Origin: a bacterium
GTDB lineage: Bacteria > Auribacterota > Auribacteria > Auribacterales > Auribacteraceae
Direction: 5' to 3'
Length of the DNA stretch: 64,000 bases
NCBI GenBank assembly: GCA_018435605.1
Contig: JAHDNF010000003.1
Location: 248,001 to 312,000, forward strand
Part shown: positions 9,415-18,501 of the stretch, one piece after another
Layout of the letters: each line of letters begins with the position of its first letter
Numbering within the stretch: the first letter of the stretch is position 1
Position numbers and translations under genes: made by a program
The notes under the pieces: generated by a model
The model's input: the letters and a program-made list of their open reading frames with translations, nothing else
Told to the model about the DNA's origin: nothing
Database searches by the model: none

Positions 9415-10707
9415 ATGGAATCGGCAGTACGAAGAATTTGTGTTGTTGGATTGGGATATGTAGGGCTTCCGCTGGCAGTTGCGTTTGGCAAAAGTCAGCA
9501 TGTAGTGGGATTTGATATAAACGAAGCACGGGTAGCCGCTTTGCGTAAAGGGATTGATCTGACCAATGAGACGAGTAACGACGATCTGGCAAGCTGTGAT
9601 GTCGAATATGTTTCTGATCCGAAGCGGATACGCGACTGTAATTTTATTATTGTTGCGGTTCCCACACCAGTCAATGAGGCAAAAATACCCGATTTGACAG
9701 CGGTTAAGTCGGCTTCGGTTCTGGTGGGAAAAAATTTGTCTAAAAATTCTGTAGTGGTATATGAAAGTACGGTATATCCGGGTGTTACTGAAGATATATG
9801 CAAACCTATTCTGGAGCAGGAATCTGGTTTGCGGTGCGGCGTCGATTTTAAAATAGGGTATAGTCCCGAACGAGTAAATCCGGGTGACAAAGAGCATACT
9901 ATAGATAAAATTGTAAAAATTGTATCGGGTATGGATGATGAAACGCTTGATATTGTAGCGCAAGTATACGGAAGCGTAATAAAAGCTGGAGTATACAAAG
10001 CTCCAAATATAAAGACTGCGGAAGCGGCAAAAGTAATCGAGAATATTCAGCGTGATTTGAACATAGCTTTAATAAATGAGTTGGCGATAATCTTTCATAA
10101 AGTTGGCATTGATACGCGCGAGGTTATAAACGCGGCCTGCACGAAATGGAATTTTCACCGTTATTTCCCTGGTCTTGTGGGCGGACATTGTATAGGTGTA
10201 GATCCTTTTTATATGACGTATCTTGCGGTGCATCTTGGCATTCATCCCAAAGTGATTCTTGCCGGTCGTGACACAAACGATGCGATGTCGAAATACGTGT
10301 CTGAGATGGCCTTGATCGAGTTAAACAAAATAGGCCGTGTTTTTAAGGATACAACCGTATTGATTATGGGGTTGACATTCAAAGAAAACGTTCCTGATAA
10401 ACGTAACAGCAAAGCATTTGATGTAGTGAAATATTTGCGTGATTTCGATGTAAATGTAATTGGCTATGATCCGTTGCTGGAAGAGGGTATTGTTGCAGGC
10501 GACAATCAAAAAGTGCTTAATGTCGATTTTAATGAAATCGAACCGTTTGATTGCGCATTGTTGATAAACGGGCATAATCAATTCAAAGAAATCACGCTTG
10601 ATGTGTTAAAATCCAAGATGCGGTCGAATCCGATTTTGATAGACCTTAAAAGTTTTTATTCCAGAAATGAGGCTCTCGAAAAAGGGTTTGTTTACCGCAA
10701 TTTGTAA
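9415..10707 (+). CDS. tviB: UDP-N-acetylhexosamine 6-dehydrogenase (TviB/WbpO type)
   Basis: A 430-residue nucleotide-sugar dehydrogenase. The N-terminal Rossmann domain has VVGLGYVGLPLA, followed by VPTPV and ESTVYPG, then the central domain with YSPERVNPGDKEH. The catalytic cysteine is C259 in GGHCIGVDPFY, and the C-terminal UDP-binding domain contains GLTFKENVPDKRNSK. This set, especially SPERVNPGD and GGHCIGVDP, marks the TviB/WbpO branch that oxidises UDP-GlcNAc or UDP-GalNAc to the uronic acid. The exact epimer is not readable. SD AAGGAG lies seven bases before the ATG. The product would supply an acidic amino sugar for the surface polysaccharide. The gene appears to be monocistronic, with 205 bases to prmA. 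Confidence 0.88.
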   Translation: MESAVRRICVVGLGYVGLPLAVAFGKSQHVVGFDINEARVAALRKGIDLTNETSNDDLASCDVEYVSDPKRIRDCNFIIVAVPTPVNEAKIPDLTAVKSASVLVGKNLSKNSVVVYESTVYPGVTEDICKPILEQESGLRCGVDFKIGYSPERVNPGDKEHTIDKIVKIVSGMDDETLDIVAQVYGSVIKAGVYKAPNIKTAEAAKVIENIQRDLNIALINELAIIFHKVGIDTREVINAACTKWNFHRYFPGLVGGHCIGVDPFYMTYLAVHLGIHPKVILAGRDTNDAMSKYVSEMALIELNKIGRVFKDTTVLIMGLTFKENVPDKRNSKAFDVVKYLRDFDVNVIGYDPLLEEGIVAGDNQKVLNVDFNEIEPFDCALLINGHNQFKEITLDVLKSKMRSNPILIDLKSFYSRNEALEKGFVYRNL

Positions 10708-10912
10708 CACCTTCCTATGCGAAATTCTTAAAATTTGTCGAGACAGGTTGAATCTACCGGTTGTGTATTCTATTTAAATATGGCGGTATTTAGAAATATT
10801 TCCGTTAGGTTTGTGTCATCACATCTTTACAGTCAGATTTTTGTAAAAAATAAAATCACTTTTTGCTATGATTCTGTTAAAATAAAAAGAAAAGCAAACA
10901 AGAGGGTGCTAT

Positions 10913-11824
10913 ATGCCGGATGAAAATCAGGTTGTTGAACAGAAAGAATATTATGTTATTGAGATAGTTACGTCGCTTGAGTGTGAAGATCCGCTTGGAG
11001 CGTTTATAGAAACCAATATTGAAGGATTGTCAGGTTGGGTGTTCGATCAGAAAGCCGATGAGAACATAACTACCTGCAATATTTATTTTGACCTCCAACC
11101 GGATATTGATTCCTTAAAAGATATGTTTAAGGTGTTTTTCGCTGGATTGCGGGATCTTGGTATTGAAACCTATCCGGCGCAGGTAGAACTTAAAACCTAT
11201 GCGCAAGCCGACTGGACTGAAGTCTGGAAAACGAAATTTAGATCTTTTGTTGTAGGTAAACGGCTTGTAATAAAACCATCGTGGGAAGAGTGGCTGGTAA
11301 AAGACGACGAGGTTGTTATCGAATGCGACCCCGGTCTTGCGTTTGGTACAGGACAACATCCGACAACCCGGTTTTGCCTCGAAGTGTTGGAGCGTTACGC
11401 AGATAAATACGAGTCGGTATTGGATATTGGTTGTGGATCCGGCATATTATGCATCGCCGCCGCAAAGCTGGGCGCGAAAGATGTATACGGATTCGATATT
11501 GACCAGATGGCAATAGATCACGCCCAGAAAATGGTTAAGAAAAATATGGTAGAATCATCTGTTACAATAAATCAATTTGACCTTAAGGACCTTGATCCGA
11601 GTCGTAAGTACGATATTGTACTGGCAAACCTTTATGCCGAACTGCTGGTCGAACATGGACACATTATATCGCAAATGGTTAAAGCCGGTGGATTACTTGC
11701 CCTGACCGGCATTTTGTATACCAAATCCGATATGGTAAGATCTACCTATGAGCGGCTTGGCATGAAAATTATATCTTCTTTTTCTGAAAACGAATGGTTT
11801 TGTTTTCTGGCGGCTCCGCAGTAA
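10913..11824 (+). CDS. prmA: Ribosomal protein L11 methyltransferase
   Basis: A 303-residue class I methyltransferase. The N-terminal L11-recognition domain is followed by the PrmA hallmark AFGTGQHPTT, the SAM-binding LDIGCGSGILCIAA, and a VLANLYAELL motif in place of the more usual NxxxxPL segment. It trimethylates ribosomal protein L11. GAGGG lies about seven bases before the ATG. It is convergent with the small Cys-rich gene, seven bases apart. The 205-base upstream spacer is AT-rich without a promoter I can defend. Confidence 0.92.
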   Translation: MPDENQVVEQKEYYVIEIVTSLECEDPLGAFIETNIEGLSGWVFDQKADENITTCNIYFDLQPDIDSLKDMFKVFFAGLRDLGIETYPAQVELKTYAQADWTEVWKTKFRSFVVGKRLVIKPSWEEWLVKDDEVVIECDPGLAFGTGQHPTTRFCLEVLERYADKYESVLDIGCGSGILCIAAAKLGAKDVYGFDIDQMAIDHAQKMVKKNMVESSVTINQFDLKDLDPSRKYDIVLANLYAELLVEHGHIISQMVKAGGLLALTGILYTKSDMVRSTYERLGMKIISSFSENEWFCFLAAPQ

Positions 11825-11831
11825 AATTGTT

Positions 11832-12260
11832 TTAACTTTTTTGATCAGAAGATTTTGCGTTTGATTTCTTTTTACTTGTGCCTGCGCCGGTTGAAGCGGT
11901 TTGCTTTGGAGCAAGTTTGATCATGATTTCCATTTCGCGCCCAACCTCAAAATACGACTGGAAAAATTCGCCTTGTTTGGTGCGTTGCACAATTTCTTCT
12001 TCGCTGAGAATTTGGATGTTTCCTTCACGGATACACACGTACTGTTTCATGGTTTGAATCCTCCCTTTTCTTGGTACTAAGTATATTGTGTATTGTTTAT
12101 CAGGATATTTCTGCATGTATTTATAAACATACCAGCGGATTTCTCTACCTTTCTCCTGGTAAAGATCTTTGAATTCCTTGCATTTTCTTTCTCGAGGACA
12201 GGAAAGTTTACATACAAGGATATCTTTGAAATGATGGTGAAACTTGCAATAAATATTCAT
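11832..12260 (-). CDS. Small Cys-rich N-terminus protein with basic C-terminal tail, unknown function
   Basis: A 142-residue soluble protein I do not recognise. The N-terminus has four cysteines at 5, 17, 21 and 27 (C-x11-C-x3-C-x5-C) plus a His triplet at 8-10, which could form a zinc or metal site. The middle is a mixed helix/strand segment, and the last 25 residues are Ser/Lys/Thr-rich and probably disordered. The start ATG has no obvious Shine-Dalgarno sequence. It is separated from the argS operon by a terminator, so it has its own promoter in the 50 bases upstream. The Lys/Cys-rich opening could bind nucleic acid, but that is a guess. Confidence 0.6.
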   Translation of the reverse strand: MNIYCKFHHHFKDILVCKLSCPRERKCKEFKDLYQEKGREIRWYVYKYMQKYPDKQYTIYLVPRKGRIQTMKQYVCIREGNIQILSEEEIVQRTKQGEFFQSYFEVGREMEIMIKLAPKQTASTGAGTSKKKSNAKSSDQKS

Positions 12261-12311
12261 AATGTCTACATATCAAAAAGTTATTGTAATATAACACTAT
12301 ATTAATGCCAT

Positions 12312-12337
12312 AAAAAAAGGCATCCCGTCAAGATGCC
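12312..12337 (-). terminator. Rho-independent terminator of the rplU-argS operon
   Basis: Read on the minus strand: GGCATC, a seven-base loop, GATGCC, then a run of seven T. The six-base perfect stem and U tract lie about 37 bases after the argS stop codon. Confidence 0.85.
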
Positions 12338-12374
12338 TTATGGATAAAATCGTTTTTATATGAAAATATTTTAG

Positions 12375-14072
12375 TTACATCGATTCCGGGGCGGACACAC
12401 CGAGCAAAGAGAGTCCTTCGCCTATGATGATTTTCAATCCGGTGACCAGAGCAAGGCGTGCGCGTGTAGCCGCTTCATTGTCCGAAACTATTCTTAATTC
12501 GGAACGTTCTTTACCCAGATTGTAGTAATTGTGAAACAACGACGACAGTTCGTATAGATAATATGGAAGGTGATGCACATCTAGAGTCTGAGCACATGAA
12601 GCGAGAATTTGAGGGTATTGCCCCAATTTCTTTATAATATCCAGTTCTTCAGGGGCGCTTAACACGGCTAGATCTGCTGATGAAAAATCGGTATCTTTGA
12701 GCGAATATCCTTGTTCTTCATATTTCGTATAGATGCTGTGTATCCGCGCATGGGCGTACTGGACGTAAAAACATGGGTTATCCGCAGTATGTTTTTTCGC
12801 CAGATCGAGATCGAAATCAAGCTGGCTGTCGCTGGTACGCATTACAAAGAAAAATCGCGCGGCATCAGTCCCTACTTCTTCTATGACATCTTCCATTAAG
12901 ATAAATCTGCCTGCACGTTTGGACATTTTATAGGGTTGACCGTCTTTAAGCAGGTTTACCTGCTGGACTATCAACACGGTAAAAGAATCCGCCGGATGCC
13001 CCAAAGCCTGCAATACTCCGCTCATTCTTGGGATATAGCCGTGATGGTCAGGCCCCCAAATGTCGATCAGGTGATTGAAACTGCGGTCGAATTTATTTTG
13101 ATGATAGGCGGTATCAGCCATGAAATATGTGGGAATACCGTTATCTCGTATCATTACCCTGTCGTTGTCATCTCCGAATCGGGTAGAGGCGAACCATTGC
13201 TTTCCCTCTTTTTCATAAATATACCCGCCTGCCTGCAATTGTTTGAATGCGCAATCCAGTAAATTTTGGTTATGGATGGTTTTCTCGGAAAACCATGTAT
13301 CAAACCGAACGTTATATTTTTCAAGATCGGTTTTCTGGCGTGTGACGTTATGAGTTATTGCGTGCTCGGCAAAAAAAGACGGATCTTTTTCAAGCAGAGA
13401 GGAGCCGTATTTTAAAACCAAATCTTTCGCCATATCCGTAATATATTCGCCATGATAACCGTCTTCAGGGAACTCTACTTCAATATTGAGAGCCTGTTCG
13501 TATCTTGCTTTGACCGATCGACCTAGAAGATCGACCTGATTACCGACATCATTGATATAAAATTCACGATGTACCTGCGCGGATGCTTTTTGTAGAATAT
13601 TCGCCAACACGTCGCCCACAGCCGCCGCGCGTGCGTTGACCGCGTTAAGCGGGCCTGTGGGGTTGGCGCTGACAAATTCCAGAATTATTTTTTCGCCGGT
13701 TCTTTGATTTGTAATTCCGTAATCGGATTTTTTTAAAATAATTTTTTGTAAAATTGATGTTACAGCTGACTGTGAAAATGAAAAATTGATGAACCCCGCT
13801 CCTGCTATCTCTATAGCATCGGTAATAGAATTGATGATAGCATGATTTCGTATCCGATCGCAAAGCAACTGAGCTATTTGATGAGGCGATTTCCTGAAAA
13901 CACGGGCTAGTTTCATAGCCACGCTTGTTGCAATATCTCCGTGATTTTTATCACGCGGAAACTCCAGAATAGGATAAAGCGAATTGTAATCAACATCAGC
14001 ATTCAGTTCGGAAGATATCTGAGTTACTGCGGCTAGGATGTTATCTTCAATAGTCTTGATCAGATCGATCAT
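12375..14072 (-). CDS. argS: Arginyl-tRNA synthetase with a degenerate HIGH motif
   Basis: About 565 residues of class I arginyl-tRNA synthetase: N-terminal Add1-type domain, ANPTGPL catalytic entry, YKMSKRAG as the KMSKS loop, and the DALR anticodon-binding domain at the C-terminus (LPYYLYELSSLFHNYYN onward). It charges tRNA-Arg. The start is set by AGGAGG seven bases before ATG 14072. That ATG overlaps the rsfS stop as ATGA, giving translational coupling; an ATG 27 bases upstream is inside rsfS and lacks a ribosome site. The canonical H-x-G-H after ANPTGPL reads N-A-V-N at 13635-13646, so both His are missing. Last gene of the eight-gene operon, before a terminator. Confidence 0.93.
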   Translation of the reverse strand: MIDLIKTIEDNILAAVTQISSELNADVDYNSLYPILEFPRDKNHGDIATSVAMKLARVFRKSPHQIAQLLCDRIRNHAIINSITDAIEIAGAGFINFSFSQSAVTSILQKIILKKSDYGITNQRTGEKIILEFVSANPTGPLNAVNARAAAVGDVLANILQKASAQVHREFYINDVGNQVDLLGRSVKARYEQALNIEVEFPEDGYHGEYITDMAKDLVLKYGSSLLEKDPSFFAEHAITHNVTRQKTDLEKYNVRFDTWFSEKTIHNQNLLDCAFKQLQAGGYIYEKEGKQWFASTRFGDDNDRVMIRDNGIPTYFMADTAYHQNKFDRSFNHLIDIWGPDHHGYIPRMSGVLQALGHPADSFTVLIVQQVNLLKDGQPYKMSKRAGRFILMEDVIEEVGTDAARFFFVMRTSDSQLDFDLDLAKKHTADNPCFYVQYAHARIHSIYTKYEEQGYSLKDTDFSSADLAVLSAPEELDIIKKLGQYPQILASCAQTLDVHHLPYYLYELSSLFHNYYNLGKERSELRIVSDNEAATRARLALVTGLKIIIGEGLSLLGVSAPESM

Positions 14073-14410
14073 ATAGCGACCTCCTGCGCGTCGCTCCATA
14101 ATCGTTCCAGTTTATAAAACTCTCGTGTTTTATGGTAAAAAACATGAATCAATACGTCGCTGTAATCGAGTATACACCATGTGTAGTCCGAGTTGATTTC
14201 TTTGCGCACTGGGCGGATGCCGATATGTTTCATTTCAACTTCTATAACGTTGATCAACGCTTTGACGTGTCTATGAGAATCTCCGCTACAAATCACGAAA
14301 TAGTCTGATACAGAGGATATACCCCTCAAATCCAAAATCAACGGATCAATACATTTTTTGTCAAGAGCAAACTTGACAGATTGTCTAGCGATATCTATAG
14401 CTTCGATGAT
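14069..14410 (-). CDS. rsfS: Ribosomal silencing factor RsfS, no canonical start at its expected N-terminus
   Basis: RsfS binds L14 and blocks joining of the ribosomal subunits. The core LILDLRGISSVSDYFVICSG, SHRHV, DYTWCILDYSDVLIHVF and FYKLERLW is diagnostic. The first N-terminal helix (IIEAIDIARQ...ALDKK) is encoded in frame upstream of the first possible TTG start at 14341, but no ATG, GTG or TTG precedes it. The frame runs straight back to the nadD TGA (14411-14413), which is in the same frame. AAGGAGG lies five bases before an ATC codon at 14410. I therefore annotate from that ATC; initiation at ATC, stop readthrough from nadD, or a shorter TTG-started protein (90 residues) are the alternatives. 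Confidence 0.75.
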   Translation of the reverse strand: MIEAIDIARQSVKFALDKKCIDPLILDLRGISSVSDYFVICSGDSHRHVKALINVIEVEMKHIGIRPVRKEINSDYTWCILDYSDVLIHVFYHKTREFYKLERLWSDAQEVAI

Positions 14411-15049
14411 TCAATCCTCCTTTTTTTTATATCCGTACAAATTATGTTTTTCGATATATTGTATCACATTATCTGGCAACATGAATCGTACCGGCATACT
14501 TTTTTTGATACGGTCTCGAATATTTCGAGACGCAATATCGATCATGGGTGTTTGAACAACACTGTTTGCCAATTTTTCCTGCAAGCGTTTTTCAAAGGGC
14601 AACTGTGCGAAAACCGAGACGTTTAATTCGGATCCGTTCCGTAATGCAATGATAAACGAAAACCGGTCGACAAGTGTCTGCGCGTCTTTCCATAGAAAAA
14701 GTTCAAGCAGGCTGTCTGCCCCTATAATAAAATAAAGTTGTGTATTTTTAAAAGCATTTTCGAAGTGTGACATGGTATCGATGGTATAGGAGTACCCGTC
14801 ATACTGCATTTCATAATCGTCAACGGCAAATTGGCCGTAAGATTCGGTAGCCAGTCTGATCATTTCAAACCGGTGCTTAGCGTCGATCAGCATTAAGTCC
14901 TGTTTATGCGGAGGATTCGCGTTTGGCAAAAAACGTATTTGATCAAGTTTTTTTGCAAGCATGACTTCCTGTGCGATTATCAGGTGTCCGATATGTACAG
15001 GGTTGAAAGTACCGCCGAAAATTCCGATTTTTTGTGGAGAATTATTCAC
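14411..15049 (-). CDS. nadD: Nicotinate-nucleotide adenylyltransferase
   Basis: About 212 residues. The nucleotidyltransferase signature GIFGGTFNPVHIGHL lies near the start (contains the HIGH motif), FLPNANPPHK follows, and an IIGADSLLELFLWKD segment matches NadD. It makes deamido-NAD from nicotinate mononucleotide and ATP. I chose GTG 15049, overlapping the proA stop by eight bases, because the signature then begins at residue 8 as is usual. An ATG at 15076 would add nine residues and lacks a ribosome site. The gene ends KKKED-TGA in the same frame as rsfS, after a run of eight A and AAGGAGG that serves as the rsfS ribosome site. Confidence 0.9.
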   Translation of the reverse strand: MNNSPQKIGIFGGTFNPVHIGHLIIAQEVMLAKKLDQIRFLPNANPPHKQDLMLIDAKHRFEMIRLATESYGQFAVDDYEMQYDGYSYTIDTMSHFENAFKNTQLYFIIGADSLLELFLWKDAQTLVDRFSFIIALRNGSELNVSVFAQLPFEKRLQEKLANSVVQTPMIDIASRNIRDRIKKSMPVRFMLPDNVIQYIEKHNLYGYKKKED

Positions 15050-16322
15050 GGATCTGTCCGTCTCCAGTGACAACATATTTATAACTGGTCAATTCCTCAA
15101 GTCCCATAGGCCCGCGGGCGTGTAGCTTGTCGGTGGATATACCGATTTCAGCGCCCATGCCGAACTGCCCGCCGTCGGAAAAGCGTGTCGAAACATTGTG
15201 AAAAACCACGGCGGAATCTACTGAAATCAAGAATTCTTTTGCTGTATCTATGTTGTTAGTAAGAATACCGTCGGAATGACGGGAACCGTAAGTTTCTATA
15301 TGTGTTACCGCTTCTTCAAGGTTTTTTACTACTTTTACTGAAAGAATCAAGTCAAGATATTCGGCATACCAGTCGTCTTCTGTAGCCGCAATAGAGTTAG
15401 GATAAAGCGTCTTTGTTTTTTCGTCGCCGCGAATCTCGACCCCTTTTTGAGTAAGGTCGGCGCATATATCGGGAATAAATGTTTCCGCTATAGCTTCATG
15501 TACCAACAGTGTTTCAAGAGCGTTGCATACCCCGGGACGCTGGACTTTTGCATTAATTATAATCTTACGCGCTTGTTTTTCGTCAATATCCTTGTCGGCG
15601 TATAAATGGCAAACTCCGTTATAATGTTTTATCACCGGGATAGTTGATTCCTTGACCACACGGCGTATAAGGCTTTCGCCTCCACGCGGAATAATCAGAT
15701 CGATAAATTCGTTCTGGGTGATAAGTTCTCCGACAGCGGTTCTGTCAGTGGTTTCTATCAACTGGACAGACTCGCGCGGCAAGCCGGCCAGCGATAGTGC
15801 GTCCTGCAGAATATCGGTCAAAACCTTGTTGGAATGAATGGCTTCTTTACCGCCACGCAGAATAGTTGCGTTGCCGGTTTTAAGACATAACGATGCCGCG
15901 TCTACGGTTACATTCGGGCGCGACTCATATATAATGCCGATTACGCCGATCGGCACACGTATTTTTTCTATTTTCATGCCGTTCGGGCGTACACTTGATT
16001 TAAGTATTTCGCCCACAGGGTCGTTCAGTTTGATCAGGTCGTCGAGCGACTGAATCATTCCGTCAATGCGTTTGTCATTCAGCTCTAATCGGTCGATCAT
16101 TGATTGAGAAAGGCCGTTTTCGCGGGCGTTGTCAAGATCGAGTTTGTTCATGGATTGAATTTTGTTTCTGCGCTCGTCAAGAAGTTGTTTGACAACAGTA
16201 AGCGCGTTATTTTTCTGAGCGGTGTCTACTCGCATCAGTTTAACTGCCGCTTTACGTGCATTGCGCGCCAAATCTTTTACGTATGAAGGGATGTCGCTTA
16301 TATGTTTTCCCTGTTGGTTCAT
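15042..16322 (-). CDS. proA: Gamma-glutamyl phosphate reductase
   Basis: A 426-residue aldehyde-dehydrogenase-fold enzyme, the usual ProA length. IGVIGIIYESRPNVT, LKTGNATILRGGKEA and the catalytic cysteine in QRPGVCNALETLLVH are all present, as is GPMGLEELTSYKY at the C-terminus. It reduces gamma-glutamyl phosphate to glutamate semialdehyde for proline synthesis. Its ATG overlaps the proB stop in ATGA, so the two are translated in a coupled way, and it overlaps nadD at the other end. Confidence 0.96.
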   Translation of the reverse strand: MNQQGKHISDIPSYVKDLARNARKAAVKLMRVDTAQKNNALTVVKQLLDERRNKIQSMNKLDLDNARENGLSQSMIDRLELNDKRIDGMIQSLDDLIKLNDPVGEILKSSVRPNGMKIEKIRVPIGVIGIIYESRPNVTVDAASLCLKTGNATILRGGKEAIHSNKVLTDILQDALSLAGLPRESVQLIETTDRTAVGELITQNEFIDLIIPRGGESLIRRVVKESTIPVIKHYNGVCHLYADKDIDEKQARKIIINAKVQRPGVCNALETLLVHEAIAETFIPDICADLTQKGVEIRGDEKTKTLYPNSIAATEDDWYAEYLDLILSVKVVKNLEEAVTHIETYGSRHSDGILTNNIDTAKEFLISVDSAVVFHNVSTRFSDGGQFGMGAEIGISTDKLHARGPMGLEELTSYKYVVTGDGQIRE

Positions 16323-17479
16323 GATTCCTCCTGTGGTTGTGCAGGGTCTTCAACCATAAGGGTAATTACAAGATTATTTCTGTGAATGACTTCGTCATAG
16401 GATCGGTCGCCCAGTAGCAAATCGATTTCTTTTGTGTGATGCCCTGCAATTTTTTTTACGTCAGTATGAGAGTAGTTGACAAGTCCTTTGCCGATTTCCT
16501 CGCCGTCTTCATTATAAATCAATACTATATCACCCATGTCAAAGGAGCCTTTGACGTCTTTGATTCCGCTGGGCAGTAGACTTTTGCCGTTCAATATCAA
16601 AGCGTTCTGCGCGCCGTGGTCGATAATGATTTTCCCTTTGGATTGATGAAAAAAGGCAATCCAGCGTTTTCGTGAGTCCATTCGTGCTTTTGTCGGAACG
16701 AATAATGTTCCTATTTCTTCACCTGAAAGGATTTTTTCCAGTATGTTTTCTTTTCTGCCGTTGGCGATAACCATAAACTCGCCGGCAGTGGTTAAAATTT
16801 TAGCGGCCTGCAGTTTTGCGTTCATCCCGCCGCTTCCGAGTTTCGATGTTGCTCGTGTACTGTGCGACATTGCAGATTTCGGTACGCCTACTAATTGATG
16901 TATAATTTTAGTGGGATGTAATGTGCCGTCCTGGGCTTTTTCCATTAACCCGTCTACACTGGTCAGGTTTATAAGTAGATCCGCTTGGATCAGGTTTGAT
17001 ACCAGCGCGGACAACAGATCGTTGTCCCCGAAACGTATTTCGTCAACAGAAACCGTGTCATTTTCATTTATTATGGGCAATACGTCATGTTGTAGTAATG
17101 TGTTGAGAGTATTTCGTATATTTAGATGGCGTTTGCGAATTTTAAGGTCGTCGCGTGTAAGCAGTATTTGAGCTACAGTGATATCGTGGCTGGAGAACAA
17201 ATCGTCGTATAAGCGCATTAGTTTCGCCTGTCCTACGGATGCAGAAGCCTGCAGTAGAGGCAACGTTTTCGGGCGTTTTGTCTGGTGAAGCAGAGAAAAT
17301 CCCGCGCCAATAGCGCCGGAACTGACAAGGACAACCTGTCGTCCTTGTCCGATCAAACCGGCAATCTGACCTACAAGATTATTTATTATGTCGTGATCTA
17401 GGCGTCCTTCCGATGTGGTAAGCAATCCTGTCCCGAGTTTGATAACGATTCGTTGAGAATAAGTAATCAGCTGTCGCAT
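16319..17479 (-). CDS. proB: Glutamate 5-kinase with PUA domain
   Basis: 386 residues. The amino-acid kinase domain contains IVIKLGTGLLT, VSSGAIGAG, INENDTVSVDEIRFGDND and GSGGMNAKLQAA. A C-terminal PUA domain (about residues 285-370, LLPSGIKDVKGSFDMGD) is present, as in E. coli ProB. It phosphorylates glutamate, the first and feedback-controlled step of proline synthesis. It overlaps obgE by 13 bases and proA by four. Confidence 0.95.
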   Translation of the reverse strand: MRQLITYSQRIVIKLGTGLLTTSEGRLDHDIINNLVGQIAGLIGQGRQVVLVSSGAIGAGFSLLHQTKRPKTLPLLQASASVGQAKLMRLYDDLFSSHDITVAQILLTRDDLKIRKRHLNIRNTLNTLLQHDVLPIINENDTVSVDEIRFGDNDLLSALVSNLIQADLLINLTSVDGLMEKAQDGTLHPTKIIHQLVGVPKSAMSHSTRATSKLGSGGMNAKLQAAKILTTAGEFMVIANGRKENILEKILSGEEIGTLFVPTKARMDSRKRWIAFFHQSKGKIIIDHGAQNALILNGKSLLPSGIKDVKGSFDMGDIVLIYNEDGEEIGKGLVNYSHTDVKKIAGHHTKEIDLLLGDRSYDEVIHRNNLVITLMVEDPAQPQEES

Positions 17480-18486
17480 TGTTCCCGCTTTATCTCTTCG
17501 ACTTTTTGAATCATGGCGTTTTGCAGTTCTTTCAATCCTTCTCCGGCTATAGCGGAAATAGGAAAAACGGTTTCTTTTTCGTGTACGCCGGAATCCAAAA
17601 ACAATTGTAATCGATCTGCGGCATCAGGTAAATCCATTTTATTTGCGGCTACAATACGCGGTTTGGTTATCAAGTCCGGTTTATGGAATCTGAGTTCATC
17701 TTCAAGTATGCGGTAATCCTTTACCGGGTCTAGATGTTCGTGCGACCCCATATCAATGACAAATACCAGCACCTTGGTTCGTTCTATATGGCGCAAAAAA
17801 GTATGACCGAGGCCGACGTTGTCATGTGCGCCTTCTAAAATACCGGGTATATCTGCTATGACAAATTCTTTATATACATCGTATTTGACTGTCCCGAGTA
17901 CAGGGCTGAGCGTAGTAAACGGGTAGTCGGCTATTTTAGGGCGTGCCGCAGACAGGTGGGAAATAAGTGTAGATTTGCCTGCGTTCGGGAAACCTACCAG
18001 TCCGACGTCGGCAAGTAATTTCAGTTCAAGTAGCAAGGTTGCTTCTTCCCCGGGATGTCCCGGTTCCCCTTCGCGAGGTAAAGGATTTCTACGCGATTTG
18101 AGACAAGCGTTGCCCCTGCCGCCTCTGCCGCCGCATGCCATTACTTTAGATTCATCGGCAGTAACGAAATCGTGTATGGTGCGTTTTGTAACGGGATCGA
18201 TAATTACAGTTCCAACAGGTATTTTAACGGTAACATCTTTTCCGCTTCTTCCTGCTTTGTTTGAGCTACTGCCGTGTTTGCCGCGCGGCGCTTTGATGTT
18301 GGGTTGATAATAAAAGTCCAACAAGGTAGATATATTCGGGTCGGTTTTGAAGATAATATCACCGCCCTTGCCGCCGTTTCCGCCGTCGGGACCGCCTTTA
18401 GGCACAAATTTTTCACGTCTGAAACTCGCACAACCGTTACCACCGTCACCAGCTTTGAGATATACCGTTACTCGATCTGTAAACAT
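17467..18486 (-). CDS. obgE: Obg family GTPase
   Basis: 339 residues: the glycine-rich Obg N-terminal fold (about 1-157, with repeated GG motifs such as GGPDGGNGGKGGD and GGRGGRGN), then the G domain with P-loop GFPNAGKST, switch region FTTLSPVLG, DIPG, and NKMD. It has no long C-terminal OCT domain. Obg binds the large ribosomal subunit and links ribosome assembly to growth and stress. Its place after rplU and rpmA is the conserved bacterial order. SD-like sequence precedes the ATG, 15 bases after the rpmA stop. Confidence 0.96.
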   Translation of the reverse strand: MFTDRVTVYLKAGDGGNGCASFRREKFVPKGGPDGGNGGKGGDIIFKTDPNISTLLDFYYQPNIKAPRGKHGSSSNKAGRSGKDVTVKIPVGTVIIDPVTKRTIHDFVTADESKVMACGGRGGRGNACLKSRRNPLPREGEPGHPGEEATLLLELKLLADVGLVGFPNAGKSTLISHLSAARPKIADYPFTTLSPVLGTVKYDVYKEFVIADIPGILEGAHDNVGLGHTFLRHIERTKVLVFVIDMGSHEHLDPVKDYRILEDELRFHKPDLITKPRIVAANKMDLPDAADRLQLFLDSGVHEKETVFPISAIAGEGLKELQNAMIQKVEEIKREQCDS

Positions 18487-18501
18487 TAAGATAATCGTAT
18501 G

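Noticed and set aside
9376-9998. Two long minus-strand open frames opposite the UDP-sugar dehydrogenase gene
   Set aside because: They are complementary-strand shadows of a well-supported gene and contain no family motif.
14411-14413. Recoded TGA (readthrough as an amino acid) joining nadD and rsfS by a changed genetic code
   Set aside because: Many other genes in the window end with TGA at their expected C-termini, so TGA is a normal stop here; only context-specific readthrough remains possible.
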